Shown here piece after piece: positions 17,901-27,059 of a DNA stretch of 64,000 bases. Location of the stretch: positions 124,001 through 188,000 of the forward strand of contig NZ_QNRR01000010.1 in the NCBI RefSeq assembly GCF_003315205.1, read 5' to 3'. The translations under genes were made by a program, and so were the position numbers. A model generated the notes under the pieces. That model was not told where the DNA came from, did no database searches, and was given only the letters and a program-made list of their open reading frames with translations. How positions within the stretch are numbered: the first letter of the stretch is position 1; each line of letters starts with the position of its first letter. This DNA is from Roseimicrobium gellanilyticum. Lineage in GTDB: Bacteria > Verrucomicrobiota > Verrucomicrobiia > Verrucomicrobiales > Verrucomicrobiaceae.

Positions 17901-18505
17901 TCGCAAACCGTCGTGATGGTATGCTCGCGGGCGATGGGAGACATCTGCGAGTACAGCGTCGAGATCTTCACGGAGAGCACTTCCGTGTCCGGCGCTTGCA
18001 AGGCCTCCAGGCATTGCTCCAGCCGCCGTCCTGCTTCCGCCTCACTGAGGATGGCCTCGCCGAGGAAGTTCACATTCATGCGCACGCCCTGCTCGCGGCG
18101 CTGGCGTAGATGCTCGGCCAGCAGCTCGGGCTCCGCAGGCAGGATCACGTTGGCCGTTTCCTGCTGCATGTGGCCTTTGACCATCGGCACGGATACGCCA
18201 GGTAGCCAGCCGCCAAACGTCTGGAAGCCCCGTAGCATGGCGCGGTCCAGGGGACTGAAGAAGCGCGGGATGCCCTGCACATCCAGGATGTGGGTGAACT
18301 GATCCACGACACGGGCGGACGACTTCGCGCGGAAGGCCTGATCCGTGAGCTGGACCAGCGTAGCCTTGTCCGTGGACGTCTGCAGCATGCGATCCAGCTC
18401 TGCTTGCTGACGGCGCTCGGCAGCCGTCTGCAGTTCCGTGGCACGCTGCTGCAGACCGCGCGCTACATCGAGGGCGCGCTGGATGGTGGAGGCTTGATCA
18501 AACAT
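14918..18505 (-). CDS. putA: bifunctional proline dehydrogenase / L-glutamate-gamma-semialdehyde dehydrogenase
   Basis: 1195 residues from ATG at 18505. The frame stays open to 18667, but that extension lacks family character. PutA oxidises proline to glutamate in two steps. The FAD-dependent PRODH barrel spans about residues 60-440 (VSVKISTLYSQM, VTIRLVKGANMEME near 300). The aldehyde dehydrogenase domain spans about 520-980, with VVVVSPWNFPIAIPCGG, catalytic Glu750 in AETGGK and catalytic Cys784 in AGQKCSA. A C-terminal region of about 200 residues follows, as in longer PutA forms. No N-terminal ribbon-helix-helix is present, so it is not the autorepressor type. Membrane-associated, feeding electrons to quinone. 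Confidence 0.95.
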   Translation of the reverse strand: MFDQASTIQRALDVARGLQQRATELQTAAERRQQAELDRMLQTSTDKATLVQLTDQAFRAKSSARVVDQFTHILDVQGIPRFFSPLDRAMLRGFQTFGGWLPGVSVPMVKGHMQQETANVILPAEPELLAEHLRQRREQGVRMNVNFLGEAILSEAEAGRRLEQCLEALQAPDTEVLSVKISTLYSQMSPIAREHTITTVCDRLERLYRSAARSTFTRTDGSRVPKFIYLDMEEYRDLSLTCEVFMRTLDRPGLEKVSAGIALQAYVPDSARWQRIINAWARKRTAAGGASVTIRLVKGANMEMERFEAALKDWPQAPFKTKLETDANYKRMLHEGLAPENLPAVRLGIASHNLFDVAYALTLVQESNAFDHVQFEMLEGMANHQRRALFERASNLLLYAPVCRKEHFLSAIGYLIRRLDENTGEENFLRHAFKLSPGSAEWRGLERGFRESFALLPDLNDAPRRTQDRRLPAEVPLVGAFRNEPDTDWSLPHHAEWAQSIVEKWKPLCDGHATEIPLVLDGKELLADRKVRDCVDPSRPGVIVGRYRQASAEDVARAVECAANDPDGWRDLDPTERQTILKRVAQELRQARADLMGAAMANGGKVLTESDPEVSEAVDFAEFYAATARMWMEGVSPHLIAKGKGVVVVVSPWNFPIAIPCGGVVAALAAGNTVILKPASDAVLVAWEFCKCFWRAGVSRQTLQFVPCSGGTEGRALVQHPKVNAVILTGGTETALHMLRENPALPLSAETGGKNVTTVTALSDRDLAIKNVLHSAFSHAGQKCSATSLLLLEAEVYDDPQFKRALVEAAESLTIGSAWDLTPKMGPLIRPPSGDLENALQTLEPGESWALMPQRLEGNPHLWSPGIKWGVQSGSYTHLTEFFGPVLGVMRYEKLHEAIALVNQTGFGLTSGLESLDDREQTEWRAGIRAGNLYINRTTVGAIVLRQPFGGMGKSAFGPGIKAGGPNYVAQFMEFSETLPATPSTPRPDGEMARLLAALQDWDTLNLTENSRLIAAFTSYERAWEMEFGVEHDDFRLPGQDNIRRYLPVRDLRIRLHPDDTSFDLFARVAAARVAGCRITVSSPPHLEWRALTRLQTATEGWAGAIEFVEESNAELARIISEGQTDRVRYASAARIPLEIRRASAEVNVFIADAPVLMEGRAELLWYVQEQSLSFDYHRYGNLGMRSGEARAEPK

Positions 18506-18669
18506 CTGGATGAGGGGGCGTTTGGCCGGTGCTTGGGAGTGATGCCCTGGCGTCGGAACAAAAGGTGTTCTTTCGATCCTGATTGGTGTACATGGAGGCC
18601 AGTCTCCCTGTGCTTTTGTTGTCTTGACCTCGATCGCGTTGGGAATCATCCTCCTCTCGCGTAGCATCC
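18506..18669. other. 164-base divergent intergenic region
   Basis: Separates putA (minus) from a secreted hypothetical gene (plus). It must hold both promoters. I see no clear operator or hairpin. The last 20 bases before the plus-strand ATG are pyrimidine-rich (CCTCCTCTC), like other leaders here. Confidence 0.5.
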
Positions 18670-19248
18670 ATGAAGAACCAGACGTTCTCCCAAAGGTTTT
18701 GGTTAGTCCTCATTCTCGGCGTTGTATGTGCTTGGGGCTCTGCTTCCGCCCAATCGGGTCCGGTGATTGAAGTGTCCGCTGCGCAGGGGGTGCGCATCAA
18801 TGGCAAGGTACTCACACCCGGCCCGTGGGCCGAAGGGCTGGCAAAACGTCTCAGTGATGAGCCAAAGTTTTTCGAACTCAGGGGCACGTTTATTGAGTTC
18901 AACAAGAGCGGCATCATCATTCCCAGATATGGCAGGGCCATACAGTTTGTGCTTCCGTTCAATGATATGGGGTTGGACAGAAGGACACCCATTAGTTTTA
19001 CGGGAACAGTGGCAATTGAAGGAGTCATCCTGAAAAACATGGAGAGGAGTTCGGTGGACGACGTCCTGAAATTGCTCACAGCCAAAGGAATGAACCCTCA
19101 GAAGTGTGATGCCGATCCTGAGTTCAGTCATCAACTCACCGTGGGGAAGGCAATCGTCATATTTACGCGGGGCAAAGAACGGCAAATGGCCAGAGTATGG
19201 ATTCAGTGGGATGATTCTGAACCTGACCCCAAGGAGTTTTTGAAATGA
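18670..19248 (+). CDS. secreted hypothetical protein
   Basis: 192 residues. A clean signal peptide (MKNQTFSQRFWLVLILGVVCAWGSASA, then Q) is followed by a small domain: IEVSAAQGVRINGKVLTPGPWAEGLAKRLSDEPKFFELRG, and further on a segment with SVDDVLKLLTAKGMNPQKCDADPE. I do not recognise a family with confidence. The internal pattern, a threshold-like beta segment then a helix-Cys segment, suggests a compact periplasmic or extracytoplasmic fold. It ends 38 bases before the convergent peptidase gene. GC is lower than in putA. Function unknown. Confidence 0.6.
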   Translation: MKNQTFSQRFWLVLILGVVCAWGSASAQSGPVIEVSAAQGVRINGKVLTPGPWAEGLAKRLSDEPKFFELRGTFIEFNKSGIIIPRYGRAIQFVLPFNDMGLDRRTPISFTGTVAIEGVILKNMERSSVDDVLKLLTAKGMNPQKCDADPEFSHQLTVGKAIVIFTRGKERQMARVWIQWDDSEPDPKEFLK

Positions 19249-19285
19249 GAGGTGTAAATGTTCATGGGAGAACTTCCATCGAACA

Positions 19286-19954
19286 CTATTTGGCCAGGGT
19301 GGTGAGGAACTCCTGCCAAAGGGAGTCGGCATCCGCGCCGCAGAGTTCCTTGAACTTCTCCGCGCTGTAAGTACCATCATGGCAGGCGGTATTCAGCTTG
19401 CGTACAAGGTCCTTGTCTTTGGTCTTCACATCCTCCAGCCAGATGAGGAAGGTCGCCGCAATGCCGTAGCCCTGTTTGTAGCTGTTCTTCGCGCGGTCGA
19501 TGCGATGCTTGCGCCTGCCGGGCTCGAAATGCCGGTCGCGCGTATAGTCCGCGATACCCTCCATGAGCCACCACTCGCCCTTGCCCTTGTAGTTTTGCAC
19601 TACATGCGTGAGTTCATGAACGACCATGCCGTAGTCATCGGGGGCTTTCTTGGTGACCCAATCCTCAGAGATGGTGATCTCATTGTTCACCGTACCCGCC
19701 ACACCCTTCATCGGCTTGAAGATGAGCTTCACTTCGGGATAGGGTAGAGCGTGATTGTCGCCGAAGAGGATTTTGGTGAGCTTCGGATACCACTCCTCCA
19801 CGAGGGTCTTCGACTTCTCCGCGAAGGTCTGGCACGATGGTGCCTGACTGTAGTCCACGGTGACGGTGAAGGGCTGCTGTGCAGAGACCATTCCCCACAG
19901 AGATGCCGCGACAAGAGTGACAAAAAACTGGAAGGGCTGAGTGCGGTATTGCAT
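19286..19954 (-). CDS. secreted basic-secretory-protein (BSP)-like metallopeptidase
   Basis: 222 residues from ATG at 19954, which opens a signal peptide (MQYRTQPFQFFVTLVAASLWGMVSA). The mature protein follows the BSP family first described in plants: VDYSQAPSCQTFAEKSKTLVEEWYPKL, VNNEITISEDWV, then the zinc-type HELTH at 113-117, GEWWLMEGIADY with the likely third ligand region, and RLNTACHDGTYSAEKF-like C-terminal sequence. Probably an extracytoplasmic gluzincin-like peptidase; the substrate is unknown. The leader CCTTCCTCCTCC abuts the ATG. Located downstream of the TRIC channel gene, 16 bases away. Confidence 0.82.
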   Translation of the reverse strand: MQYRTQPFQFFVTLVAASLWGMVSAQQPFTVTVDYSQAPSCQTFAEKSKTLVEEWYPKLTKILFGDNHALPYPEVKLIFKPMKGVAGTVNNEITISEDWVTKKAPDDYGMVVHELTHVVQNYKGKGEWWLMEGIADYTRDRHFEPGRRKHRIDRAKNSYKQGYGIAATFLIWLEDVKTKDKDLVRKLNTACHDGTYSAEKFKELCGADADSLWQEFLTTLAK

Positions 19955-19970
19955 GGAGGAGGAAGGTTGG

Positions 19971-20582
19971 TCAGGTGCGGGAGTCAAAGACAGGAAGCCG
20001 CCATTTCCAGACAATGGCCGCGAGGCGTAGCAGCAGGATCACGATCATGCCGATCAATCCTGGCATGGGCACGGAAGGCGCGAATCGGTACAGCAACACA
20101 TAAGCAACCGACCCAATCGTGGCGGCCGTGGCGTACAGAAACGTTTCCTGACGGAAGACGAGCGGCAGTTCGCGGCACAAAACATCGCGAATGATCCCGC
20201 CAGCCACGCCGGTGATGACACCGAGAATCACGGCGATGATACCCGACTCCTGATACTGCAGTGACTTCTCTGCGCCTACGATGGTGAACATTGCCAGGCC
20301 GACGGCGTCGGCGACCAGCAAGGCGCGCAGGGGCATGCGCCAGAATCGTGCCACCACGAAGGTAGCGAGTGCTGTCAGCAAGGCGGTGACCGTGACAGAG
20401 GGATTCTGAATCCAGAACACGGGTTCGGCTCCCAGGCAGACATCGCGGATGGTGCCACCGCCCACCGCCGTCACGAGTGCCAGCACCAGCACGCCAAAGA
20501 GATCCACGCCACGCCCGGCTGCTGCGAGCACGCCGGAGATGGCGCATACGGCAACGGCGAAATGTTCGAGCCAGGGTGGCAT
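19971..20582 (-). CDS. TRIC / UPF0126-family membrane protein
   Basis: 203 residues, seven predicted membrane segments. Two internal repeats each carry the family signature: TAVGGGTIRDVCLGAEPVFW in the first half and TGVAGGIIRDVLCRELPLVF in the second. Prokaryotic TRIC homologues form trimeric cation channels; older annotation calls them UPF0126 or glycine transporters. The physiological role in this bacterium is unknown. The start ATG at 20582 opens with MPPWLEHFAVAVCAISGVLAAAGRG, as usual for the family. It sits between a metallophosphoesterase upstream (26-base gap) and the BSP-like peptidase downstream. Confidence 0.93.
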   Translation of the reverse strand: MPPWLEHFAVAVCAISGVLAAAGRGVDLFGVLVLALVTAVGGGTIRDVCLGAEPVFWIQNPSVTVTALLTALATFVVARFWRMPLRALLVADAVGLAMFTIVGAEKSLQYQESGIIAVILGVITGVAGGIIRDVLCRELPLVFRQETFLYATAATIGSVAYVLLYRFAPSVPMPGLIGMIVILLLRLAAIVWKWRLPVFDSRT

Positions 20583-20608
20583 GGCGGCAGAGAGGACGTG
20601 GGGGTGCT

Positions 20609-21823
20609 TCAGGTGGTGCGGAGCGGGGCGAACTCATGCTGCCGGAGCACTTCTCCCTGAAGATTGCGCATGGTGAACTGGAGCCGGGAACCGTTCGCGT
20701 GCGCTTCGGTGAAGGTGGCGGCATCGGGCTTTGGCCCGCCTCCGACCAGTTGAGCGTATGGTCGCTCTGGTGACTGCGGCAGCCATGCGTGTTCATGTGT
20801 GTGCCCGGAGACGACGATCTGTGCTTTCCACTCCACGAGTGCCTCATGCCAGAGGTCGCGGCTTCTGCGACTGAAGGCATCGTAGGTGCGTCCTTCTTCA
20901 CTCTCATTCAGCCAGCGCAGCGGGATGTGGCAGAACACGACACGGTAGGGGGCGTCACGCAGCTCCGGAGTCGTCAGGACATGAGACCGCAACCACGCCG
21001 CTTGCTCACGGCGCAGCGGTTCGCACGCCACCCGTCCCTTGAAGCTGGGGTGGTCATCATCCTTGTCTTCGCCGGTATTCAGGCAGACCACAGCCACGGG
21101 TCCGCTGCGGAAGGCATAGTAGGAATGTCCTTCCGGTGCTGCGGCGTGATCCGCGAGTTGGTATCCATATTGTCCCCGCAGGTCATGATTTCCCCAGACA
21201 AAGAAGAGCGGACGTTGTGCAGTGAAATCTGTGCCGGCGGGATGCAGCAGCGTGGGGATGATTTGTTCCTCCTTGTGCCAGTCGTTGCAGATGTCCCCAT
21301 TCCACAAAAGGAAGTCTGCGGAATCAGGGGATGCAGCGTGCAGTCTCGTGATGGTCTCCTTGTTCTGATGCGTGTCATTCCACACGAGGAAGTGCGTCTC
21401 CTCAGCCTTGGGTGCCAACGTGCGGAGCGTGCGCCATGGGCTTTCTTCACGCACAGCCGGTTCGGTCATGGACTCGGTGACGGTACGATATGTATGCGTC
21501 GTGCCAGGGGCGAAATCGTGAAGGCGTACGCGCAGCCCCTTGGTGCCTTGCGTGGAGAAGCCGAAGGCATTTCCGCCGAAGCGCTTCACCTCAGCGTCCT
21601 GCTTCACTTCCACCCAGCCACGTGCATGGCGTGAGATGCCCCATACAATTTCCGCGCCATCGGCGCGTGGCGCCATGACCACGGGAGGCGTGGTGGCCAG
21701 TGCATCACCAGCGGGAGAAGGTGGGGCGGTTTGAGCAGGAGTGGCTGGGGTCTGTGCAGAGGCCGCCTGCGAGATGGCGGCGATGCCGGTGGTGGCCGAG
21801 GCGAGGAAATGGCGACGCTTCAT
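20609..21823 (-). CDS. TAT-exported metallophosphoesterase
   Basis: 404 residues. The N-terminus KRRHFLASATTGIAAISQAASA is a twin-arginine-type signal, consistent with a cofactor-loaded enzyme. A fibronectin-like N-domain (MAPRADGAEIVWGISRHARGWVEV) precedes a complete calcineurin-like site: NDTH, NGDIC, GNHD, FCHIPLR and GHTHEHAW. The last two motifs are the ones lost in the relative at 211-1401. It likely hydrolyses phosphate esters in the periplasm; the substrate is unknown. Same-strand neighbours are TRIC downstream and a DUF3472 gene upstream (51-base gap). Confidence 0.88.
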   Translation of the reverse strand: MKRRHFLASATTGIAAISQAASAQTPATPAQTAPPSPAGDALATTPPVVMAPRADGAEIVWGISRHARGWVEVKQDAEVKRFGGNAFGFSTQGTKGLRVRLHDFAPGTTHTYRTVTESMTEPAVREESPWRTLRTLAPKAEETHFLVWNDTHQNKETITRLHAASPDSADFLLWNGDICNDWHKEEQIIPTLLHPAGTDFTAQRPLFFVWGNHDLRGQYGYQLADHAAAPEGHSYYAFRSGPVAVVCLNTGEDKDDDHPSFKGRVACEPLRREQAAWLRSHVLTTPELRDAPYRVVFCHIPLRWLNESEEGRTYDAFSRRSRDLWHEALVEWKAQIVVSGHTHEHAWLPQSPERPYAQLVGGGPKPDAATFTEAHANGSRLQFTMRNLQGEVLRQHEFAPLRTT

Positions 21824-21874
21824 GATGAGAGTATAACGACGTGACGAACGGTCCTTGTCGAATGATGCCGCATT

Positions 21875-22762
21875 TCATTGGTTGAGTTCAACAGGCAGAT
21901 CCGCCGGTGGCGTCTTCGGTGCATCTTTCATCTCGAGCACGGTTCCAGGAGATACGGACTTCTTGGTGTCTCCACCATTCTGCAGGTAGAGCCCACCCGG
22001 GGCATGGCCCGCATCGATAAGCTCGCCCGCCTCGGTGGGGGCCTTGCTATGGGTGAAGCGTGCCTTCGTCAAAGGCTGCGTCTGGCCTTCCACGGTTCGC
22101 ACCCAGCCGTTGCCAAACACAGCGCGACGCACTTCATGGACACTTTTGCCATCGCGACGGAAGTCCTCCACGAAGGAATACAGACCAGAGAGTGGCTTGC
22201 CTCCTGTGTGAACTCGGAAGGTGGCCATGAGTTTCCAGGCCTTTTCCTTGGGCTGCCAGAGCCAGCCTGTGTACGCAGTTTTTTCACCCTCGACACGCGC
22301 TTGTACGACGCAGCGAAGGGTCTCGCCAATCTCCCAGGGGAAGTCTGTCATGCTCTTGCCACCCGTGCCTTCACCACCGAACCTCGATACCTTCACGTCC
22401 TTGCCTTGCGCGAGAATCTCCACGCGGTCTTCCAGCTTCACGGCTTCGGGGTTGTCTCCCTTGGTGGGATCCCACACGGAGAAGATGCCGACCTTGCGCC
22501 CTTTGCCGAGTTCCTGGACGCCAAAGTATCCCGTGTTCCATCCGCATACCATGAAGTAGCTGCCTGCCGTGCTCGTCTCCACTCGACCCTCCAGATAGAA
22601 CCACTCAGCAGCAGGTGCGGGCCAACCTAGGTGGATGGAGCACGCGGCATTGGGTTCGACGGCTTTCCCATTCTCATCCGCCACGACAGGCATGGAAGTC
22701 ATGAGACTACCGAAGGTCAGAAGAAACACGGGCAGGGATCGAAGTGAGTGACAGAGCTTCAT
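21875..22762 (-). CDS. secreted DUF3472 protein
   Basis: 295 residues with a signal peptide ([28 protein letters not shown]). The body matches DUF3472: [21 protein letters not shown], then [47 protein letters not shown] and the [15 protein letters not shown] segment. Such proteins are beta-rich, secreted and of unknown activity, possibly carbohydrate-related. It lies 39 bases downstream of sdaA on the same strand and could be the last gene of that transcript. Leader CACCTTCC before ATG. Confidence 0.82.
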   Translation of the reverse strand: MKLCHSLRSLPVFLLTFGSLMTSMPVVADENGKAVEPNAACSIHLGWPAPAAEWFYLEGRVETSTAGSYFMVCGWNTGYFGVQELGKGRKVGIFSVWDPTKGDNPEAVKLEDRVEILAQGKDVKVSRFGGEGTGGKSMTDFPWEIGETLRCVVQARVEGEKTAYTGWLWQPKEKAWKLMATFRVHTGGKPLSGLYSFVEDFRRDGKSVHEVRRAVFGNGWVRTVEGQTQPLTKARFTHSKAPTEAGELIDAGHAPGGLYLQNGGDTKKSVSPGTVLEMKDAPKTPPADLPVELNQ

Positions 22763-22801
22763 GGAAGGTGAAATAAGGAGGGGCGAAAGGATGGGGTGAA
22801 G

Positions 22802-24181
22802 TCAGCACTCGGTCACATTGACCGCGAGACCGCCGCGGGAGGTTTCCTTGTACTTGGTGCTCATGTCCGCGCCGGTCTGGCGCATGGTGGCGATGACCTT
22901 GTCGAGCGACACACGGTGAGTGCCGTCACCGTGTAGGGCGAGGCGAGCGGCGTGGATGGCTTTCACGGCGCCCATGGCATTGCGTTCGATGCAGGGCACC
23001 TGCACGAGTCCACCCACCGGATCGCAGGTGAGACCGAGATTGTGCTCCATGCCGATCTCAGCGGCATTCTCCACTTGAGGTACGGTGCCACCTTGCGCTT
23101 CACACAGTGCGGCTGCGGCCATGGAACACGCAACGCCGACTTCACCCTGGCATCCCACTTCCGCTCCGGAGATGGAGGCATTCAGCTTGTACAGCAGGCC
23201 AATGGCTCCCGCGGTGAGGAGGAATCGCACGATCTTGTCCTCATCCGTGACGCGCAAGACGCGACACAGGTAATGCATGGTGGCGGGCAGGATTCCCGCT
23301 GCTCCATTGGTGGGTGCGGTGACCACGCGACCACCGGCGGCATTTTCTTCATTCACGGCCATGGCCCACAGGCTGACCCAATCGAGCGCCGTGAGAGGAT
23401 CCTGGAGCGCGACTTCCGGCTTTGAGGTGAGTTCACGATATAGACCAGGTGCCCGGCGCTGTACTTTCAATCCCCCAGGCAGCGTGCCTTCCGCATGACA
23501 GCCGCGCTCCACGCACCCTTGCATCGCGTGCCACACTTTCAGCAGGGACGCACGTGTCTCCTGCTCAGAGCGCCAGGCGCTTTCATTGCGAAGGGTCATC
23601 TCGCTGATGCTGAGCCCTGAGTCCTTGCCCATGCGCAGCAGATCATCGCCTGTCTTGTAGGGGAAGGAAAGGGCTCGCTGATCGGCATTCAAGGTGTCGC
23701 GGCGGGCGTCACCTTCATTCACCACAAATCCACCGCCGATGGAGTAGTAGGTCCTGGAGAGAAGTTCGGTGCCGGAGCCATCGTAGGCGAAGAAGCGCAG
23801 GCCATTGGGATGCTCAGGAAGAGATTCCAGGCGATGGAAGAGCAAGTCGCGCTTTTCCTCGAAGGGAATCTCACGCGTGCCACCCAGATGCAGACAGTGA
23901 GTTTGCCGGATTCGTTCGAGCCGGACTGGCACGGAGTCGATATCCACACTCTCCGGCAGCTCGCCTTCGAGGCCGAGCAGCACCGCCTTGTCCGTGCCAT
24001 GCCCTTTTCCAGTCAGGGCCAGAGAGCCGTAGAGATGGGCCTCCACGCGTGCCACGCGATCCAGCAGCTCCGCCTTGCGAAGTCGCTCCACGAATCGCGC
24101 TCCGGCACGCATGGGCCCGACCGTGTGCGAGCTGCTCGGTCCGATGCCGATGGTGAAGAGTTCGACGACGGAGAGGCTCAT
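22802..24181 (-). CDS. sdaA: L-serine ammonia-lyase (single-chain, 4Fe-4S)
   Basis: 459 residues. Converts L-serine to pyruvate and ammonia. The N-terminal beta domain has [24 protein letters not shown], the hallmark of the family. The C-terminal catalytic domain contains [41 protein letters not shown] and [18 protein letters not shown], whose cysteines bind the oxygen-sensitive iron-sulfur cluster. It is the last enzyme in the tdh - P-loop - kbl - sdaA run, 35 bases after kbl. This allows the operon to send threonine-derived glycine (via serine) and serine to pyruvate. Cytoplasmic. Confidence 0.96.
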   Translation of the reverse strand: MSLSVVELFTIGIGPSSSHTVGPMRAGARFVERLRKAELLDRVARVEAHLYGSLALTGKGHGTDKAVLLGLEGELPESVDIDSVPVRLERIRQTHCLHLGGTREIPFEEKRDLLFHRLESLPEHPNGLRFFAYDGSGTELLSRTYYSIGGGFVVNEGDARRDTLNADQRALSFPYKTGDDLLRMGKDSGLSISEMTLRNESAWRSEQETRASLLKVWHAMQGCVERGCHAEGTLPGGLKVQRRAPGLYRELTSKPEVALQDPLTALDWVSLWAMAVNEENAAGGRVVTAPTNGAAGILPATMHYLCRVLRVTDEDKIVRFLLTAGAIGLLYKLNASISGAEVGCQGEVGVACSMAAAALCEAQGGTVPQVENAAEIGMEHNLGLTCDPVGGLVQVPCIERNAMGAVKAIHAARLALHGDGTHRVSLDKVIATMRQTGADMSTKYKETSRGGLAVNVTEC

Positions 24182-24216
24182 GCGAGTGACGCGGTGATAT
24201 GGGCCTTGCGGTGGTG

Positions 24217-25413
24217 CTACACACCCAGCTCCTTTTTCACTTCGACAAAGGCGGTGACTGCTTGTTCCAATTCCGCCTTCGTATGTGCAGCGCTGATTTG
24301 GGTGCGGATGCGTGCCTTGCCCACCGGGACCACCGGGTAGCTGAAGCCGATGACGTACACACCGCGCTTCAGCATGGCATCGGCGAACTTCGTCGCCAGG
24401 GCGGCATCACCCAGCATGATGGGCACGATGGGATGCTCACCGGGTACGGTATTGAACCCGGCCATGGTCATCGCTTCGCGGAAGTAGCGCGTGTTGGATT
24501 CCAGTTGGTCGCGCAGCTTGGTGGATGCCTCCAGCAGTCGCAATGCTTCGAGGGACCCACCGGCGATACAGGGCGCCAGAGTATTGGAGAAAAGATAGGG
24601 CCGCGAGCGCTGGCGCAGCAGGGCGATGATGTCCTTTCGTCCGCTGGTGTAGCCACCGGAGGCGCCGCCCAGTGCTTTCCCGAGCGTTCCAGTGAGGATG
24701 TCGATGCGGCCCATCACGTCGCGGAACTCATGCGTGCCGCGACCGTGCTTGCCCATGAAGCCCACGGCATGCGAGTCGTCCACCATGGTGAGCGCGCCAT
24801 ACTTGTCCGCCAGATCGCAGATCTCTTTGAGCGGTGCGATGGTGCCATCCATGGAGAAGACGCCGTCCGTGGCGATGAGCTTGAACCGCGCGCCCGCGGC
24901 ATCCGCTTCCTGCAACCGCGCTTCCAGCTCCGTCATGTCGGAGTTCTTGTAGCGATAGCGCTTCGCTTTGCAGAGGCGGATGCCATCAATGATGCTCGCG
25001 TGATTCAGTTCGTCACTGATCACGGCGTCCTCGGGACCGAGCAGCGTTTCAAAGAGACCACCGTTCGCATCAAAGCAGGAGGAGTAGAGGATGGTGTCCT
25101 CCGTGCCCAGGAAATGGCTGAGCGCCTCCTCCAGTTCCTTGTGCACCTGCTGGGTGCCACAGATGAAGCGGACACTGGCGAGGCCGTAGCCCCAGTGCTC
25201 CAGCGCTTCATGTGCCGCACGTCGCACGGAGGGGTGCTGAGCGAGGCCGAGGTAGTTGTTCGCGCACAGGTTGAGCACAGCGCCGCCACCGTTGGCGCGG
25301 ACGAGGGAGCCCTGCGGGGTGGTCAGGATACGCTCGCGCTTCGTGGTGCCCGCTTCACGGATGTTTTCAAGTTGCGTGGAGACATGTGTAAGAAATTGTT
25401 GAGTGGTACTCAT
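24217..25413 (-). CDS. kbl: glycine C-acetyltransferase (2-amino-3-ketobutyrate CoA ligase)
   Basis: 398 residues, the standard length of this PLP enzyme of the alpha-oxoamine synthase family. It cleaves 2-amino-3-oxobutyrate with CoA to glycine and acetyl-CoA, the second step after Tdh. Typical segments: [81 protein letters not shown] and [16 protein letters not shown] with the PLP lysine. In most bacteria kbl and tdh are adjacent; here a 522-base P-loop gene separates them. The catalytic features are all intact. Confidence 0.97.
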   Translation of the reverse strand: MSTTQQFLTHVSTQLENIREAGTTKRERILTTPQGSLVRANGGGAVLNLCANNYLGLAQHPSVRRAAHEALEHWGYGLASVRFICGTQQVHKELEEALSHFLGTEDTILYSSCFDANGGLFETLLGPEDAVISDELNHASIIDGIRLCKAKRYRYKNSDMTELEARLQEADAAGARFKLIATDGVFSMDGTIAPLKEICDLADKYGALTMVDDSHAVGFMGKHGRGTHEFRDVMGRIDILTGTLGKALGGASGGYTSGRKDIIALLRQRSRPYLFSNTLAPCIAGGSLEALRLLEASTKLRDQLESNTRYFREAMTMAGFNTVPGEHPIVPIMLGDAALATKFADAMLKRGVYVIGFSYPVVPVGKARIRTQISAAHTKAELEQAVTAFVEVKKELGV

Positions 25414-25450
25414 ACTGAGAAATGAAGCAGTTGTAGTTCGCTACGGGCGC

Positions 25451-25972
25451 TCAGCTGGGGCGCGTTGGCCAACGATGCAGAAGCTTTGGGTCAATTTCTT
25501 GCCATACTGCAGACGCTAATTTGCCTGGGTTGCCCTTAAAACGAGCCGGTTCAAACTCAAATTTGTGTTTTTGACGCGCTCGGAAATTGAGCATGTGACC
25601 ATAGTTTATCTCTTCTGATTGGCCTCTCTTGTCGCCTCGAGCCAAGTTTCTTTTTTCAACCCAGCTGAGATATTGCTCCTTGTCAGAGTGAAATAGAAAG
25701 ATGATCTCAAATCTTGTCACGAGAGGATTGGGATCGAGGTCAGCGCATCCAACAAAGAGAGGATGTTTAAAGTCGGTCTTCTCCAAAATCTCCAAGAACT
25801 GAACTCGTTTGTTACGTTCATGCTGCTGTGCGGTAGGCAGGGCGTAGTTCTCTTTACCGCCAATATTTTCCAAATCGACGACCGTACAAATTCCGTAGCT
25901 TGGGAGCCAGCTTAGCAGCGTGCTTTTGCCAGCTCCGGGCGGACCAACAATCAAGTACTTCTTCGCTTTCAT
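25451..25972 (-). CDS. small P-loop NTPase of unknown role, apparently inserted
   Basis: 173 residues. Walker A is IVGPPGAGKSTL (about residues 8-19), followed by CTVVDLENIGGKE and a Walker-B-like hydrophobic strand (RFEIIFLFHSD). The overall shape is like a nucleoside/shikimate-kinase-fold ATPase, with C-terminal basic residues that do not match any family I can name. A hand count over 25501-25920 gives about 46% GC, well below its neighbours. Unlike most genes here it has a good Shine-Dalgarno: AAGGAG four bases before the ATG, overlapping the tdh stop. It sits between tdh and kbl. These signs suggest a transferred gene captured by the operon; function unknown. Confidence 0.75.
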   Translation of the reverse strand: MKAKKYLIVGPPGAGKSTLLSWLPSYGICTVVDLENIGGKENYALPTAQQHERNKRVQFLEILEKTDFKHPLFVGCADLDPNPLVTRFEIIFLFHSDKEQYLSWVEKRNLARGDKRGQSEEINYGHMLNFRARQKHKFEFEPARFKGNPGKLASAVWQEIDPKLLHRWPTRPS

Positions 25973-25980
25973 AAAGCTCC

Positions 25981-27009
25981 TTAAGTTTGCCAGTCCAGGA
26001 TTACCTTGCCGCTTTGTCCGCTCTCCATGGCGGCGAAGCCCTTCTCGAACTCGGTGTAGTGATAGCGGTGCGTGATGACCGGCTTGATATCGAGCCCAGT
26101 CTCCAGCATCACCGTCATCTGGTACCAGGTCTCATACATTTCACGACCGTAGATACCATGGATGGTGAGCATGTTGAATACGACTTTCGTCCAGTCGATC
26201 GCAATCTGCTCCGAGGGAATGCCGAGCATGGCGATGCGTCCGCCATGGCACATGTTGTCGATCATGTCGCGGAAGGCCTGTGGGTTACCGCTCATTTCGA
26301 GACCCACGTCGAAGCCTTCGCGTATGCCGAGCTTCTTCTGCACATCGGCCAGGCTGCCGCGAGTCACATTGAGGGCCACCGTCGCACCCATCTTCTTCGC
26401 TAGATCAAGACGGTAGTCGTTCACATCTGTTACCACCACATGGCGGGCGCCAGCGTGCTTCACCACTGCGGCCGCCATGATGCCGATGGGCCCTGCACCG
26501 GTGATGAGCACATCTTCTCCCAGCACCTCAAACGCGAGCGCCGTGTGCACGGCATTGCCAAAGGGGTCAAAGATGGAAGCCACTTCCTTGTCCACATCAT
26601 CCCGATGGTGCCACACATTCGTCATGGGCACGCTGATGTATTCGGCGAAGGCTCCGGTCCGATTCACGCCGATGCCTACGGTATCTTTGCAAAGATGACG
26701 ACGTCCCGCGAGGCAGTTACGACAGCGGCCACACACCACGTGTCCCTCCGCGCTGACGATTTCGCCGGGGTGGAAGTCGCTCACGTTTGAGCCCACTTCC
26801 ACGACTTCGCCCACGAACTCATGTCCCACGACCATGGGCACAGGAATGGTCCGCTGTGCCCACGCATCCCACTTGTAGATGTGCAGATCCGTGCCGCAGA
26901 TGCCAGTCTTGTGCACCCGAATCAGGACATCATTGATGCCGATGGTGGGCTCGGGCACGTCTTGCAGCCAGAGGCCGCGTTCCGACTTTGCTTTGACGAG
27001 GGCTTTCAT
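25981..27009 (-). CDS. tdh: L-threonine 3-dehydrogenase (zinc-dependent)
   Basis: 342 residues from ATG at 27009, chosen because [21 protein letters not shown] is the normal family start (the frame is open further upstream, into the palindrome). Medium-chain alcohol dehydrogenase fold: catalytic zinc site around GICGTDLH and GHEFVGEV, structural zinc cysteines in [16 protein letters not shown], and NAD-binding [12 protein letters not shown]. It oxidises threonine to 2-amino-3-oxobutyrate for Kbl. First gene of the operon, divergent from the XRE-cupin regulator across 91 bases containing a perfect palindrome 14-31 bases before the start codon. Confidence 0.97.
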   Translation of the reverse strand: MKALVKAKSERGLWLQDVPEPTIGINDVLIRVHKTGICGTDLHIYKWDAWAQRTIPVPMVVGHEFVGEVVEVGSNVSDFHPGEIVSAEGHVVCGRCRNCLAGRRHLCKDTVGIGVNRTGAFAEYISVPMTNVWHHRDDVDKEVASIFDPFGNAVHTALAFEVLGEDVLITGAGPIGIMAAAVVKHAGARHVVVTDVNDYRLDLAKKMGATVALNVTRGSLADVQKKLGIREGFDVGLEMSGNPQAFRDMIDNMCHGGRIAMLGIPSEQIAIDWTKVVFNMLTIHGIYGREMYETWYQMTVMLETGLDIKPVITHRYHYTEFEKGFAAMESGQSGKVILDWQT

Positions 27010-27022
27010 GAGTGAAGCGGTG

Positions 27023-27040
27023 CATCCGGCATGCCGGATG
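27023..27040. promoter_or_regulatory. perfect 18-base palindrome, candidate operator
   Basis: The sequence CATCCGGCATGCCGGATG is its own reverse complement. It lies between the divergent starts of tdh (27009) and the XRE-cupin regulator (27101). A second copy of the core CCGGCATGC is present at 27069-27077. Two related sites in a divergent regulator-operon gap suggest binding of the XRE-cupin protein, but this is inferred. Confidence 0.6.
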
Positions 27041-27059
27041 AAATTTCCAACATTTTGGA

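Noticed and set aside
18506-18667. 54-codon N-terminal extension of PutA
   Set aside because: Open frame, but the residues are not PutA-like and would occupy the whole divergent promoter gap; ATG at 18505 is the better start.
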